Both the position numbers and the translations under genes were made by a program. This document shows positions 1-9,447 of a stretch of 64,000 bases of DNA, piece after piece. The stretch is from contig NZ_WVVV01000005.1 of assembly GCF_012911015.1 (NCBI RefSeq), forward strand, positions 262,608-326,607. Reading direction: 5' to 3'. How positions within the stretch are numbered: position 1 is the first letter of the stretch; each line of letters opens with the position of its first letter. Source of the DNA: Chelativorans sp. ZYF759. GTDB taxonomy: Bacteria > Pseudomonadota > Alphaproteobacteria > Rhizobiales > Rhizobiaceae. A model generated the notes under the pieces. It did no database searches, was not told where the DNA came from, and saw nothing but the letters and a program-made list of their open reading frames with translations.

Positions 1-1
1 G

Positions 2-538
2 GCGCTCGATCTCAAGCTGCGCGAGGACCTTCAGGAGGAGGTTCGCAGGTTGCACCGTACGCTTGGCACCACAATCATTTTCGTGACGCATGATCAGGGC
101 GAGGCACTCGTTCTATCCGACCGAATCGCCCTTATGAACCACGGCCGGCTTTGCCAACTTGATACGCCCACCACTCTCTATGACCGGCCTGCCAGCCGTT
201 TCGTGGCAGATTTCATAGGGCGGACCAACATCGTGCCGATCGATGCTGGTGATCACGCAGCCGCCATTGGCCTTTCCAATGCGCCCGACGGAGCGGTTGC
301 GCTGAGCCTCCGCCCCGAGAAGCTTCGCCGGCAGCCTCCCGCGTTCGGCGGTGGGTTCGAAGCCATTGTTCAGGACGTCACCTTTAAGGGGGCGGCAACC
401 GAGTTCCGGCTGCAGACCGCGAGCGGACTGTCACTGCGCATGTCGGAGGCGAGAGCGACGGCACTCGCCCTTCCTGAAATCGGGCAAACCGTGCGGCTCA
501 ATGTCGTGCCGGAAGATGCGACGCCGCTCTACGAATGA
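2..538 (+). CDS. ABC transporter ATP-binding protein, polyamine type (C-terminal part)
   Basis: This is the C-terminal part of an ATPase that energises an inner-membrane ABC importer; the start lies left of the window. The visible 178 residues begin at the D-loop (ALD) and include the switch histidine (FVTHDQGEAL), followed by a C-terminal TOBE-like regulatory domain of about 90 residues. Family members are about 350 residues, so roughly half is missing, including Walker A and the signature motif. The next genes encode a binding protein and two permeases in the order typical of spermidine/putrescine (PotABCD-like) systems. The substrate cannot be read from sequence and need not be a polyamine. 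Confidence 0.9.
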   Translation, partial: ALDLKLREDLQEEVRRLHRTLGTTIIFVTHDQGEALVLSDRIALMNHGRLCQLDTPTTLYDRPASRFVADFIGRTNIVPIDAGDHAAAIGLSNAPDGAVALSLRPEKLRRQPPAFGGGFEAIVQDVTFKGAATEFRLQTASGLSLRMSEARATALALPEIGQTVRLNVVPEDATPLYE

Positions 539-560
539 ACCAACTAATGGGAGAAATGCT

Positions 561-1622
561 ATGAAAGGTCTGACGAGAAGAAGCCTGCTTGCAGCTACCG
601 CCACCCTGCCGCTGTTTGCCGTTGCAGCTACCGCGCAGAGTAGCGAGCTGACCTATGCGGGATCCGGCGGCGGGTTGGCCCAGGTCATGGACATTCTGTT
701 CGACAAACCATTCGAGGCGGAGACCGGCATCCGGATCAGGGCGATTGCGACGACCGACCGAATTTCAGCGATGCGGGCGATGATGCAGGCTGGTAACCCG
801 ATCTGGGATGTGGCCGAGTTGACGCCCGTCGAATATGCGACCGCCTCAATCGAAGGCTGGCTCGAGCCGATCGATTGGTCGGTAGCCGATCCGGACAACC
901 TCCTTCCGGAGGAAGCCAAGCTCGAGGATGCCGGCGTCGCGGCGACCTTTTCGACGATCCTGGCGCAGCGCACCGACATGTTGCCCGAGGGGCAGCAGAT
1001 GGCCTCCTGGGCTGATTTCTGGGACGTGGAGGCCTTCCCCGGCCCACGCGCCCTCCAGGATTCGGTAATGGAGAACCTGGAATTCGCACTAATCGCCGAC
1101 GGCGTGTCGCCGCGGGAGGTCTACAACGTCTTGTCGACCGAGGAAGGCGTAGACCGTGCCTTTGACAAGCTCGACGAAATCAAGCCGCACGTTGCCGCTT
1201 GGTGGTCGGCAGGGGCGCAGCCGGTCCAGATGCTGGCTGATGGCGAAGTCGCCTTTACGACTGCCTGGAACGGCCGCATTACCCAGCTTAGACAGGATGG
1301 CATTCCGGTAGAGACCATGTGGAATGGAGGCGCCCTGAAGCCCTCCTATGTCGGCATCCTGAAGGGCACACAGCACAAGACCGAGGCCGAGCAGTACATC
1401 CACTTCATGATCGGCGATCCTGAGCGCAGTGCCGAATTCGCTGCGATGGTTGCTTACCCAGGCATGGTGCAGGGCCTCTACGATCATCTCGATCCGGAGG
1501 TCGGACGCGAACTGCCGACCCATCCGGACAACATGGCCAGCCAGTTCGTGGTGGACGCCGTGTTCTGGGCCAGGAACATGGATGCGCTTCAGGAGCGTTG
1601 GCAGGAATGGCTTCTAGACTGA
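561..1622 (+). CDS. ABC transporter periplasmic substrate-binding protein (PotD/PotF-like)
   Basis: A 353-residue extracellular solute-binding protein that captures the ligand in the periplasm for the adjoining permeases. The start at 561 is chosen because GGGAGA lies just upstream and it gives a signal peptide beginning MKGLTRRSLLAAT, with a twin-arginine-like TRRSLL and a cleavage region near ATAQS. Longer in-frame starts run into the ATPase gene. The position between the ATPase and two permeases fixes it in one operon. A strong hairpin follows the stop codon and probably sets a higher level of this protein than of the permeases. Confidence 0.9.
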   Translation: MKGLTRRSLLAATATLPLFAVAATAQSSELTYAGSGGGLAQVMDILFDKPFEAETGIRIRAIATTDRISAMRAMMQAGNPIWDVAELTPVEYATASIEGWLEPIDWSVADPDNLLPEEAKLEDAGVAATFSTILAQRTDMLPEGQQMASWADFWDVEAFPGPRALQDSVMENLEFALIADGVSPREVYNVLSTEEGVDRAFDKLDEIKPHVAAWWSAGAQPVQMLADGEVAFTTAWNGRITQLRQDGIPVETMWNGGALKPSYVGILKGTQHKTEAEQYIHFMIGDPERSAEFAAMVAYPGMVQGLYDHLDPEVGRELPTHPDNMASQFVVDAVFWARNMDALQERWQEWLLD

Positions 1623-1631
1623 AACCGCTCT

Positions 1632-1655
1632 AGCGGCGGCGCATCGCGCGCCGCT
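1632..1655 (+). terminator. intercistronic hairpin after the binding-protein gene
   Basis: AGCGGC pairs with GCCGCT around an inner GCGC/GCGC stem, with no U-run. It sits in the 57-bp gap between the binding-protein and permease genes. It is probably an mRNA-stabilising or attenuating hairpin rather than a full terminator. Confidence 0.5.
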
Positions 1656-1679
1656 GCCGTCTACCTCAATCGGATTTGA

Positions 1680-2513
1680 ATGATGCGCTTCGGCGAACGC
1701 CTAACCCTTCTGCCCGCAGCTCTACTCGTGCTCGCGATGTTCGCGGTGCCGGTTGCGTTCGTCTTTGCCGAGGCGATCTTTACCCCCGGGTTTTCGCTCG
1801 CCCATTTTGACCGCTTCTTTTCGCGACCTGTCTATCTCTCCGTCTACCTCAACACGCTTGTGGTGTCGGCGGTGGTCGCTTCAATCTGCCTGGTGATTGG
1901 CTATCCGATGGCGCTGTTTATCGTGAGCCAACCGCCGGCGCGGCGGCCGCTGCTACTGTTCCTCGTCCTCGTGCCGCTGTGGATGAGCATCCTCGTGCGC
2001 ACCTATGCCTGGATGGTAGTCCTTGGCAGGGAAGGCATCATCAACGGCGCCCTGCAATGGGCAGGCCTGACAGACGGCCCGCTGACATTGATGTTCACCA
2101 CCGGGGCCGTCTTTGTTGCCATGGTCCAGATCCTGCTCCCGATCATGGTCATCACCTGCTACTCAATCATGACGGAGATCGATCCCACGCTGGTGCGCGC
2201 GGCGCGCATCTGCGGGGCCAGCGGCCTCGCTGCTTTTCGCAAGGTCTTCTTACCGCTCAGCATGGAAGGCGCCATCACTGGCTGGTCGGTAATCTTCATT
2301 CTGTCGATGGGCTTCTTCATCGTGCCGGCGCTGGTCGGCGGTCGACGTGATGTCCTTCTCGGCAACATGATCGTCAACCAGGTTGGACAGGCGAACTGGG
2401 GCTTTGCCGGGGCGCTGGCCATCATTTTGCTGGTCTCGACGATCGTGCTGCTAGGGCTGGTGCGCCTCGTCATGGGACGCTTTGTCTATTCACCGCGCGA
2501 GGCGCAGGCATGA
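1680..2513 (+). CDS. ABC transporter permease (PotB-like)
   Basis: A 277-residue inner-membrane permease of the binding-protein-dependent family, with about six hydrophobic segments. The cytoplasmic EAA-type loop that docks the ATPase is visible around residues 163-190 (ARICGASGLAAFRKVFLP). It overlaps the next permease by ATGA, indicating translational coupling. An in-frame ATG at 1683 is an alternative start. Confidence 0.9.
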   Translation: MMRFGERLTLLPAALLVLAMFAVPVAFVFAEAIFTPGFSLAHFDRFFSRPVYLSVYLNTLVVSAVVASICLVIGYPMALFIVSQPPARRPLLLFLVLVPLWMSILVRTYAWMVVLGREGIINGALQWAGLTDGPLTLMFTTGAVFVAMVQILLPIMVITCYSIMTEIDPTLVRAARICGASGLAAFRKVFLPLSMEGAITGWSVIFILSMGFFIVPALVGGRRDVLLGNMIVNQVGQANWGFAGALAIILLVSTIVLLGLVRLVMGRFVYSPREAQA

Positions 2514-3304
2514 GGTCTCCGACTCGCATTCTCGCCGGCTTGCTTTTCGCGCTGGCAGTGCTCTTCCTCTTCTTTCCAATCCTGATTGTCGCGCCGATGT
2601 CGTTCAGCGGGGACCGCTTCCTCGGCTTCCCGCCGCGGAGCTGGGGGTTGACCTGGTATCAGACCTATTTCTCCGATCCTGGCTGGCTCGCCGCCACGTG
2701 GCGTTCGCTGCGGATCGCGTCGCTCGCCAGCCTCATCGCCACCCTTGTTGGAACCGCGAGCGTTGTCGGCCTCGCCAGACTCTCGGGCCGCTGGCGGGCT
2801 GGTGTCACGGGTATGCTGCTGGCGCCGGCCATCGTGCCCAACGTAATCATCGCACTCGGTGTCTTCATGCTCGCGCTGCGCTTCGGCACGACCGACAGCG
2901 AGGTGACGCTTATCCTCGCGCATTCCGCGATTGGGCTGCCTTTCGTCGTGATGATCGTCGGCGCTGCTTACCGACAGACCGACCCGATGCTGGAGAAGGC
3001 AGCGCGCGTCTTTGGCGCAGGTCCGCTGCGTGCCTTCTGGACGGCGACAGTACCGCCGCTTGCGCCCGGCATCCTCGCCGCCTTCATCTTCGCCTTCTTC
3101 GTATCCTTCGATGAACTCGTCATAGCCCTGTTTCTGATGGGCGGATCTGAGACGTTACCGGTTCGGATCTGGAACGATCTCCGCTTCGAGATCAACCCGA
3201 CCATCGCCGCTATCTCGACCTTCTTCGTCGTCGTAACCGTTCTCGCCATGACACTGGCGGAAGTCCTGCGCATCCGCGCCACAAGAAGACAGGGAAGCAA
3301 TTGA
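2510..3304 (+). CDS. ABC transporter permease (PotC-like)
   Basis: A 264-residue second permease of the same importer, presumably forming a heterodimer with the preceding one. It has a hydrophobic N-terminal helix, further membrane segments and the EAA-type loop (KAARVFGAGPLRAFWTATVP). It starts inside the stop of the previous gene (ATGA), and its own stop overlaps the start of the crotonase gene (TGATG). Transporter and CoA-chemistry genes therefore form one transcription unit. Confidence 0.9.
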   Translation: MRSPTRILAGLLFALAVLFLFFPILIVAPMSFSGDRFLGFPPRSWGLTWYQTYFSDPGWLAATWRSLRIASLASLIATLVGTASVVGLARLSGRWRAGVTGMLLAPAIVPNVIIALGVFMLALRFGTTDSEVTLILAHSAIGLPFVVMIVGAAYRQTDPMLEKAARVFGAGPLRAFWTATVPPLAPGILAAFIFAFFVSFDELVIALFLMGGSETLPVRIWNDLRFEINPTIAAISTFFVVVTVLAMTLAEVLRIRATRRQGSN

Positions 3305-4080
3305 TGTTCAGATACGAGAAGTCTGAGGGAATCGGGATTATCACACTCGACAACCCGCCGGTCAACGTCCTTACGCCGGAACTGCATGAGGAACTCTACA
3401 GCATCCTAAAGGATTTCTACTCCGATCCGGAGGTTCGCTGCGGCATCTGGACAGGCGCGGGCGACCGCGCTTTCTGCGCCGGCGACGATGTGAAGACGGT
3501 CCGGCCCGAAAGGACGACGCCTGAGATCGTAGACCGTCACCTCACGCCGCGACGTGAGGGCGATGCGGCGGAGTATCCCGGATGGGAACAGGAGATCCTG
3601 TCGCTGAAGCGCACAAAGCCGATAATCGCTGCGGTCAACGGCGCCTGCATGGGCCAAGGCATGATCTATCTGCTCCTTCTGACGGATCTGCGGATCGCTG
3701 CGCCGAATGCGCGTTTCGGGATGCCCGAGATCGCATACGGGATGCCCGGGGCAGGCGGCGTCACGCGCCTGGGGCGCCAGATCCCCCAGACGGCGGCACT
3801 GTGGCTGGCACTCACTGGCGAGGCAATTGGCGCAGAGGAGGCCAGGCGCTGTTTCCTTGTCAACGAGGTGGTGGAACTCGATCGCTTGATGGACCGTGCC
3901 CGAGAGATTGCGGTCCGCATTGCGGCGCTGCCACCGCGCGCGGTGCGCGTCGAGATGGAGACATTCTACCGCTCTCTCGACCTCAGCCGCGACGATGCCA
4001 TGGCTCTTTCCAGCCACATGTACCAACTCGTCCGGGCGACCTTCGACAAGACGCCCCCGCTTGCTTCGAGGGAGAAGTGA
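3304..4080 (+). CDS. enoyl-CoA hydratase/isomerase family protein (crotonase)
   Basis: A 258-residue crotonase-fold enzyme acting on an acyl-CoA. Oxyanion-hole segments AFCAGDDVK and NGACMGQGM are present, and a glutamate in the FGMPEIAYG segment lies where hydratases carry a catalytic acid. ATG at 3304 is preferred because it overlaps the upstream TGA; a TTG at 3301 is also open. It lies between an uptake system and an acyl-CoA ligase, so the operon probably imports an organic acid, activates it to a CoA thioester and hydrates or isomerises it. The substrate is unknown; carnitine-type or aromatic side-chain acids are possible. Confidence 0.88.
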   Translation: MFRYEKSEGIGIITLDNPPVNVLTPELHEELYSILKDFYSDPEVRCGIWTGAGDRAFCAGDDVKTVRPERTTPEIVDRHLTPRREGDAAEYPGWEQEILSLKRTKPIIAAVNGACMGQGMIYLLLLTDLRIAAPNARFGMPEIAYGMPGAGGVTRLGRQIPQTAALWLALTGEAIGAEEARRCFLVNEVVELDRLMDRAREIAVRIAALPPRAVRVEMETFYRSLDLSRDDAMALSSHMYQLVRATFDKTPPLASREK

Positions 4081-4082
4081 AG

Positions 4083-5714
4083 ATGGCCCGCGATCCCGGC
4101 ATTGTCGAAATGCAGGAAGCCGAGCGCAGACTCGCGGCGACCGACTTTCCCTCCTCGATCGGTGCTTTCGTCGCTGAGCGCGCCGCCGCGATGGGCGACG
4201 CGCCGGCCGCCGTCTGGTTCGAGACCAGCGAAACGCTGAGCTATGCCGATCTCCACCGTCGCTCCGACGCGCTGGCAGCCAGCCTTCTGGCACGCGGTAT
4301 CCGCAAAGGCGCACATGTCGCGCTGATGATGCCCAACGGCCCGGAGTTCGTGCTCTCCTGGTTCGCGCTGGCCAAGCTGGGCGCGGTGCTGGTGCCGACG
4401 AACACCGCCTATACGAGTTCGGAACTCGACTACCTGCTAAACCAATCCGATGCCCAGGCGCTGATCGTCGATGCCTCGTTGCTCCCCGCTCTCGAGGGAA
4501 TGGCGAAGCGGCCATCATGCCTCGACGATGCCCGCGTCTTCGTCCGCGGTGGAGGCGCTCCCTATGTGTCGCTCGACGAGATGCTTGATGAAGAGAGGGA
4601 ATGGAAAGCCCCTTGGCCGGTCGTGGCGACAGACCTGGCCAGTCTTCAATACACTTCAGGCACAACCGGCTTTCCCAAAGGCTGCATGCTGACGCACGAC
4701 TATTGGCTGCTTCTTGCGTTCGCAGCCGCGGTCGGTATGGGCAGTGATAAGGTCAAGCGATCGCTCCTGTGGGCACCCTTCTTCTACATGGATCCGCAGT
4801 GGCAGCTCCTCATGACGATGCAGCTCGGCGCCACTGCATATGTGGCCAGAAGAATGAGCCTTTCACGGTTCTTCGACTGGGTACGGGACCTCGAGATCAA
4901 CTACACCTATTTCCCCGAGGCGGCGTTGAAGACCCTGAAGCCGAGCCCGGCCGACAAACAGATGTCGCTCCGCTACATTAACGCGTTTGGATGGTCTCCA
5001 GCTTCGGCGAAGGAGGCGGAGGAGCGCTTCGGAGTGGTTGCCCGCGATTCCTTCGGCATGACCGAGATTGGCGCAGGCATGATGGTGCCGATTTCCGCCA
5101 CCCACAAGCTGGACAAGCGCACCTGCGGAATAGCCGCGCCCTTCCGTGAAACGCGCGTGGTCCGGGAGGACGGAAGTCTTTGCGCGAATGGTGAGGCGGG
5201 CGAGCTTCATGTCCGGGGCCGCAGTATTTTGCTTGGCTACTACAAGCGCCCAGACGCCAACGCCGACAGTTTCGATGGCGATTGGTTCAGGACAGGCGAC
5301 CTCTTTATCCAGGACGAAGATGGCTATCTGAGCATCGTTGGCCGTATTAAGGACATGGTGCGCCGCTCAAGCGAGAACATATCAGCGCGCGAGGTCGAGG
5401 CCGTGCTGGAAGAATTCGATGGGGTCGAGGAGGCAGCTGTCGTTCCGGTGCCGGATCCACTGCGCAAAGAAGAGGTCAAGGCCTATCTGAAGCTGAAAGT
5501 TGGCGTGGATCGAAACGCATTCTCACTAGACCACCTGTTCGGACATTGTCGGCAGAGGCTGGCCGCCTTTAAGGTGCCGCGCTATGTCGCCTTCATTGAC
5601 GACTATCCCCGTACTCCCTCGCACAAGATCGCCAAGCAAAAGCTGATCGCCGCCACGGACGACTTACGAAAAGACAGCTATGACAGGGTCGAGAAAATCT
5701 GGCACCAGGCCTGA
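4083..5714 (+). CDS. AMP-dependent acyl-CoA synthetase/ligase
   Basis: A 543-residue ATP-dependent ligase of the ANL superfamily that forms an acyl-adenylate and then the CoA thioester. Motifs occur in order: the P-loop-like TSGTTGFPKG near residue 190, FGMTEIG near 325, RTGD near 400, the hinge IKDMVRRSSENIS near 420, and the C-terminal catalytic lysine in SHKIAKQKL near 515. The length is normal. The start at 4083 follows the crotonase stop by two bases with GGGAGAAG as ribosome-binding site; the upstream in-frame extension lies inside the crotonase gene and is not used. It resembles CaiC-type carboxylate ligases, but the substrate is unassigned. Confidence 0.9.
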   Translation: MARDPGIVEMQEAERRLAATDFPSSIGAFVAERAAAMGDAPAAVWFETSETLSYADLHRRSDALAASLLARGIRKGAHVALMMPNGPEFVLSWFALAKLGAVLVPTNTAYTSSELDYLLNQSDAQALIVDASLLPALEGMAKRPSCLDDARVFVRGGGAPYVSLDEMLDEEREWKAPWPVVATDLASLQYTSGTTGFPKGCMLTHDYWLLLAFAAAVGMGSDKVKRSLLWAPFFYMDPQWQLLMTMQLGATAYVARRMSLSRFFDWVRDLEINYTYFPEAALKTLKPSPADKQMSLRYINAFGWSPASAKEAEERFGVVARDSFGMTEIGAGMMVPISATHKLDKRTCGIAAPFRETRVVREDGSLCANGEAGELHVRGRSILLGYYKRPDANADSFDGDWFRTGDLFIQDEDGYLSIVGRIKDMVRRSSENISAREVEAVLEEFDGVEEAAVVPVPDPLRKEEVKAYLKLKVGVDRNAFSLDHLFGHCRQRLAAFKVPRYVAFIDDYPRTPSHKIAKQKLIAATDDLRKDSYDRVEKIWHQA

Positions 5715-6030
5715 AAGCCTGGGACAAACTCTGATGATCTCTTAGGCTGGCAGCTGTCGATTGCCGCATTGCCTTGATCGACGTTGAGTATCTGGCGCTG
5801 CCCTCGCTCGTAGCTGCGCAGAACGTTAACCGACCAACGGCTCTAAAGTGTACCGGCGTATGGCCGAAACTGCTGACCGATTGTCCTCCTGCAATATGCA
5901 GAGGCTTGGCGCTGGTATCTGAGACCCGGTTCACACAGTCGCGGTCTCGTCATCGAGGGGAGAGCTACACTTCAAAACGGGATAGGCTGACTCCCCGCGG
6001 CGCGGGCCGAACAAAATCGAGGCGGAGGTA
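5715..6030. other. intergenic stretch, no recognised gene
   Basis: A small hairpin (CCAGGC/GCCTGG, 5705-5722) overlaps the ligase stop and may be a weak terminator. Two overlapping open frames on opposite strands show no recognisable features. The last bases carry GGAGG for the next gene. Confidence 0.6.
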
Positions 6031-6924
6031 ATGGATACAGGCCTGTCAATCCTTGCCAGCCTCGTGCGGACCGTCGACGATTTCTTCTTGGCGTCCATCC
6101 GCGCTGGGCTGCTTGTCCTGTTGATTATCTCGTCCCCGGCGCTGGCTGAAGCGAGCGAACAGCCAATAATTCATCGGATATGCGCCCTGGTCGCGCTTCA
6201 TGCCGACCAGAACGGGTTGCCACGCGACTTCCTGGCACGTCTGATCTGGAAGGAAAGTCGGTTCAACCCCAACGCCGTCAGTCCCAAGGGGGCGGAAGGA
6301 ATCGCCCAGTTCATGCCCACCACAGCCGCAATGCGTGGGCTCGATGACGCGTTCGATATCGAGCAAGCGATTCCGACTTCGGCGGCCTACCTTGCCGAGC
6401 TGCGACAGAAATACGGGAATCTGGGCCTGGCAGCTGCCGCCTATAATGCAGGTGAGGGCCGCATCTCGCGCTGGCTGGACCAGGGCGGTTTTCTGCCTTT
6501 GGAAACGGAGAACTATGTCCTCGGCATTCTAGGCGAGCCGGCCGACATCTTTGTGGACCGGACACACCGTGCCAGCGTGCAGCCACTCGACCCTGGCCAG
6601 CCGTTCCCAGCCGCCTGTCGTGCCCTCCCGATCAGCGGGGCGGCCACCGTGGCAATGGCGAGCGTGCCGGTGAAACCTTGGGGCGTGCAGGTCGCGGGCC
6701 ACTTCCGCCGCGATGTGGCAATCAGGCAATGGGAAAGGCTGAGGGCCAGCCATCCGTCGCTACTTGCCGATCATGAGCCGGTGGTCAGCAATGTCCGCTC
6801 GGCAAGGGGGCGCAGGGGCATTCATGCCGTGCGCATCGGCGCAAGCGATCAGGCCGAAGCAGATCGCATCTGCGATAGGCTGCGTGGTGCAGGAGCCGCA
6901 TGCATCGTGCTTCGGAACCGGTAA
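6031..6924 (+). CDS. lytic transglycosylase, SLT domain plus SPOR domain
   Basis: A 297-residue secreted peptidoglycan lytic enzyme. A long hydrophobic N-terminus (residues 20-40) acts as signal or anchor. The SLT domain spans about 50-165 with the catalytic glutamate E75 in IWKESRFNP, followed by GAEGIAQFMPTTA and AAYNAGEGRISRW, all family hallmarks. Residues about 215-297 look like a SPOR domain (WGVQVAGHF and two repeated alpha/beta units), which binds denuded glycan at division sites. The GGAGG ribosome site at 6022 fixes the start. It stands alone, so it may serve septal wall turnover or a secretion channel. Confidence 0.85.
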   Translation: MDTGLSILASLVRTVDDFFLASIRAGLLVLLIISSPALAEASEQPIIHRICALVALHADQNGLPRDFLARLIWKESRFNPNAVSPKGAEGIAQFMPTTAAMRGLDDAFDIEQAIPTSAAYLAELRQKYGNLGLAAAAYNAGEGRISRWLDQGGFLPLETENYVLGILGEPADIFVDRTHRASVQPLDPGQPFPAACRALPISGAATVAMASVPVKPWGVQVAGHFRRDVAIRQWERLRASHPSLLADHEPVVSNVRSARGRRGIHAVRIGASDQAEADRICDRLRGAGAACIVLRNR

Positions 6925-6942
6925 GGCCGACAAGAGCTACTG

Positions 6943-7491
6943 GTGACAATACCACATTGGCTCGAGGGTCTTCTGGCTCGCCGGCATGAGGCGCGGCTTA
7001 ACGAAGAGGTGACCAGAGGGAGACGTGACGATCGAGCAACTCAAGGCGGCAGCATTCGGCAATCGGTAACGATACGCATGTACCGTCATCGGGTGAAGGA
7101 ACTTGGACCAACGCTCGAAGATCTGCACGCCGAGATCGGCAGGACCCTTGTGATCTGGGGGTGGCTCGAGGGCGAAATGATCGACGCCAAGACCAACTGG
7201 CGTCATGCCGCCCCTGAAGCAGCTACTGAGCCTTTGAGAATGTTCCTCATCGACCTCGCCGAGCCTCGTGGTGTGCGAAATGCCATTGCGCACGGGCTCG
7301 CGTCTTGCCATAGCGATCCATGGTCGGCTGACTACGAGTCCTACGCTATCTGCAGTACGCTCGACGGCGGCCTGAGGAAGTTAACGTTAAGCGATCTGCG
7401 TCGAACGCAGCAGCAGCTTGATCGCCTTCGTAACGTGCTGCGGACAATTGACACGCTCCCAGTCCCCGCCAAATCTCGACGAAGATACTGA
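6943..7491 (+). CDS. hypothetical protein with a HEPN-like RNAIAHG motif
   Basis: A 182-residue protein starting at GTG 6943; ATG 7078 is an equally possible start giving 137 residues. I do not recognise the family. Residues about 105-120 read VRNAIAHGL, which matches the Rx4H signature of HEPN domains, in a mostly helical context after a segment predicted to be helical (LVIWGWLEGEMIDAK). It may be a HEPN-type ribonuclease or an inactive relative. It follows the transglycosylase on the same strand by 18 bp, but no functional link is apparent. Confidence 0.5.
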   Translation: MTIPHWLEGLLARRHEARLNEEVTRGRRDDRATQGGSIRQSVTIRMYRHRVKELGPTLEDLHAEIGRTLVIWGWLEGEMIDAKTNWRHAAPEAATEPLRMFLIDLAEPRGVRNAIAHGLASCHSDPWSADYESYAICSTLDGGLRKLTLSDLRRTQQQLDRLRNVLRTIDTLPVPAKSRRRY

Positions 7492-7657
7492 GGCCGCTTT
7501 GCGCGCAATCCCGGCCGTTCAGTTGGTTTTTGAGAATCTCCGAAAGCCGACATTCGTTCCGCGCATGCAGCGGCGACGTTGCCCAAGGGGCCGCTACTGT
7601 CCGAGTGCCAATCGCGGTCATGTTTGTGTTGTCGGATGGGCAAGCGTTCACCCTCGT

Positions 7658-9373
7658 TCAGAGCCAAAAGCTGATCAGAGCCACAACTCCAATCAAGGCG
7701 GCTGCGAGCGTCACGGGAGTACCCAGCCGTATGAAGTCAGTGAAGCGGTAGCCTCCCAGGCTCATGACGATCATGTTGTTGTGGTGGCCGAACGGCGTGA
7801 GGAAATCGAGGGAAACGCCCAGAGCAATGGCAAGTAGAAACGGTTCAGGCGGCAGTCCCGCAGCATTTGCCAGGCCGATCGCGATCGGACCCAGCACGAT
7901 GGCTGTGGAAGCATTGTTCACGAAGGGCGTGATGATCACCGCGAGCGCTAGCATGGCGCCGACGAGCGTGACATCACCGGCCGGCAGGATTGAGAGGAGC
8001 CCATCGGCAATAACCCTGGCAGTACCCGTCGTCTCCACCGCCTCACCAATAGGAATCATGGCTGCCAGCATGAGTAGAACGGGCCACGGCAGTTCCGAAA
8101 GTCCTTCACGCAGATTCAGCCAGCCGGCGAGCGCCAGCCCGACGACCACCGCGCCAAAGGCAAGCTGGGGGGAGGCAAAGCCGAAGGCGGCGAGTGCCAC
8201 GCCGCCCAGAAAAACTCCGAGCGGTCGCCAGTCGGCCGGCCCCCGAGGGTCTGGGCCAAGACTTTCCAGCGCCAACATTTCGGTGTCATCCAGGGCTTCG
8301 CGCCGTTCCTGAGCATCGCCTTCGAGATATAGAACGTCGCCGATCGAAAGCTGAAGGTCGTCGAGCGTTCCTTCGATCCGGGGCGACTGGAGCGCGACAG
8401 CGCGGACGACGATGCCGCGCGACGAGAGCTGTTCCAGCATTCCTATTCTCGATCCGACGACTGTGCTTTCAGGCATGACAACAGCCTGACGCGCCAGCGT
8501 TCCAGGCGATGCGCTCCGATGTCGGAGGGCACCGTGCTCTATCAATCGCGACAATTCCATATGGTCGATCTCGGCGAGGACCCGATCCCCAGGCGCCATT
8601 GTCGCGACCCTTGGCATGAACAGACGTTGTCCGGCACGAGCGACTGAATGGACGATGAAGGGCAGCTCGGCCAAGGGCTTATCGGCAAGGCTGGAGTTCT
8701 GAGGCACTTCAACCTCGGTGAAGATGCTCCGAGATGGCGAGGACGGCTCCTCCGAACTTTCGCCGGACATCGGCAGGACCCGCGGCGCCCAGATGCAGAT
8801 CGCCAACAATCCTGCCAGGGCGGTGGGCAGGCCGGCATAGGCAAAGTCGAAGAAAGCCAAGCCACGGCCGGTCGCCGCTTCGAGCTGCTGGCCGACGATC
8901 AAATTGGCGGGTGTCCCGACAACAGAACACATGCCCCCCAGCAGGGCGGCGAAGGCAATGGGCATGAGACCGAGTTGGGGGTTGAGATGGCTGGCGCGGC
9001 ACACGCTGAAGACCACAGGGATCATCAACGCAAGTGCGCCGATGTTGTTCATGAACACAGATAGCGTCGCGGTGACGCCACACATCAAGGAGAGCAAGGC
9101 GGTTGGTCGCAGATGCAGCGCGACAATGCGTTCGGCCATTTGTTCGAGGAGGCCGGTGCGCGAAAGCACCTTCACAATCAGCAGGATCTCGACGACCGTG
9201 ATGAAGGCTGGATTGGCGAAGCCGGAAAAGACGTTGGCAGGCTGCACCAGGGCAAGCAGAACACCAAGCGCGAGGCCCGAAACCGCCACGACCTCCATGC
9301 GGAAGCGGTCCAACAGGAAGACCACCAGCATCCCGCACAACAGAATGATCAGAAGTGTCTGCTCGAGTGCCAA
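7658..9373 (-). CDS. SLC13-family permease with central TrkA-C domains
   Basis: A 571-residue inner-membrane transporter with two hydrophobic halves of about five or six helices each, separated by a soluble centre (residues about 210-375) carrying two RCK/TrkA-C-like segments (SLADKPLAELPF and ESTVVGSRIGML). The repeated membrane signatures FMNNIGALALMIP and FVNNASTAIVLGP, followed by GTPAN and TPFGHHNN, are typical of the family. It lies 74 bp downstream of cysA on the same strand, so sulfate or another sulfur oxyanion is the likely substrate, as for other SLC13-type sulfate permeases. This is inferred from context. Confidence 0.85.
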   Translation of the reverse strand: MALEQTLLIILLCGMLVVFLLDRFRMEVVAVSGLALGVLLALVQPANVFSGFANPAFITVVEILLIVKVLSRTGLLEQMAERIVALHLRPTALLSLMCGVTATLSVFMNNIGALALMIPVVFSVCRASHLNPQLGLMPIAFAALLGGMCSVVGTPANLIVGQQLEAATGRGLAFFDFAYAGLPTALAGLLAICIWAPRVLPMSGESSEEPSSPSRSIFTEVEVPQNSSLADKPLAELPFIVHSVARAGQRLFMPRVATMAPGDRVLAEIDHMELSRLIEHGALRHRSASPGTLARQAVVMPESTVVGSRIGMLEQLSSRGIVVRAVALQSPRIEGTLDDLQLSIGDVLYLEGDAQERREALDDTEMLALESLGPDPRGPADWRPLGVFLGGVALAAFGFASPQLAFGAVVVGLALAGWLNLREGLSELPWPVLLMLAAMIPIGEAVETTGTARVIADGLLSILPAGDVTLVGAMLALAVIITPFVNNASTAIVLGPIAIGLANAAGLPPEPFLLAIALGVSLDFLTPFGHHNNMIVMSLGGYRFTDFIRLGTPVTLAAALIGVVALISFWL

Positions 9374-9447
9374 GGTCAGCCGTTCCTCAACCGCAGCCGT
9401 CCTTCTAGCACATCAACACCGGCACGCCTCCCTTTCGCGCGGTCGAT

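Noticed and set aside
3406..4665. A 419-residue minus-strand frame opposite the crotonase and ligase
   Set aside because: Arginine-rich antisense frame of GC-rich genes with clear domains on the other strand.
5593..5934. A 113-residue minus-strand frame after the acyl-CoA ligase
   Set aside because: It overlaps the ligase end and has no ribosome site or recognisable domain.
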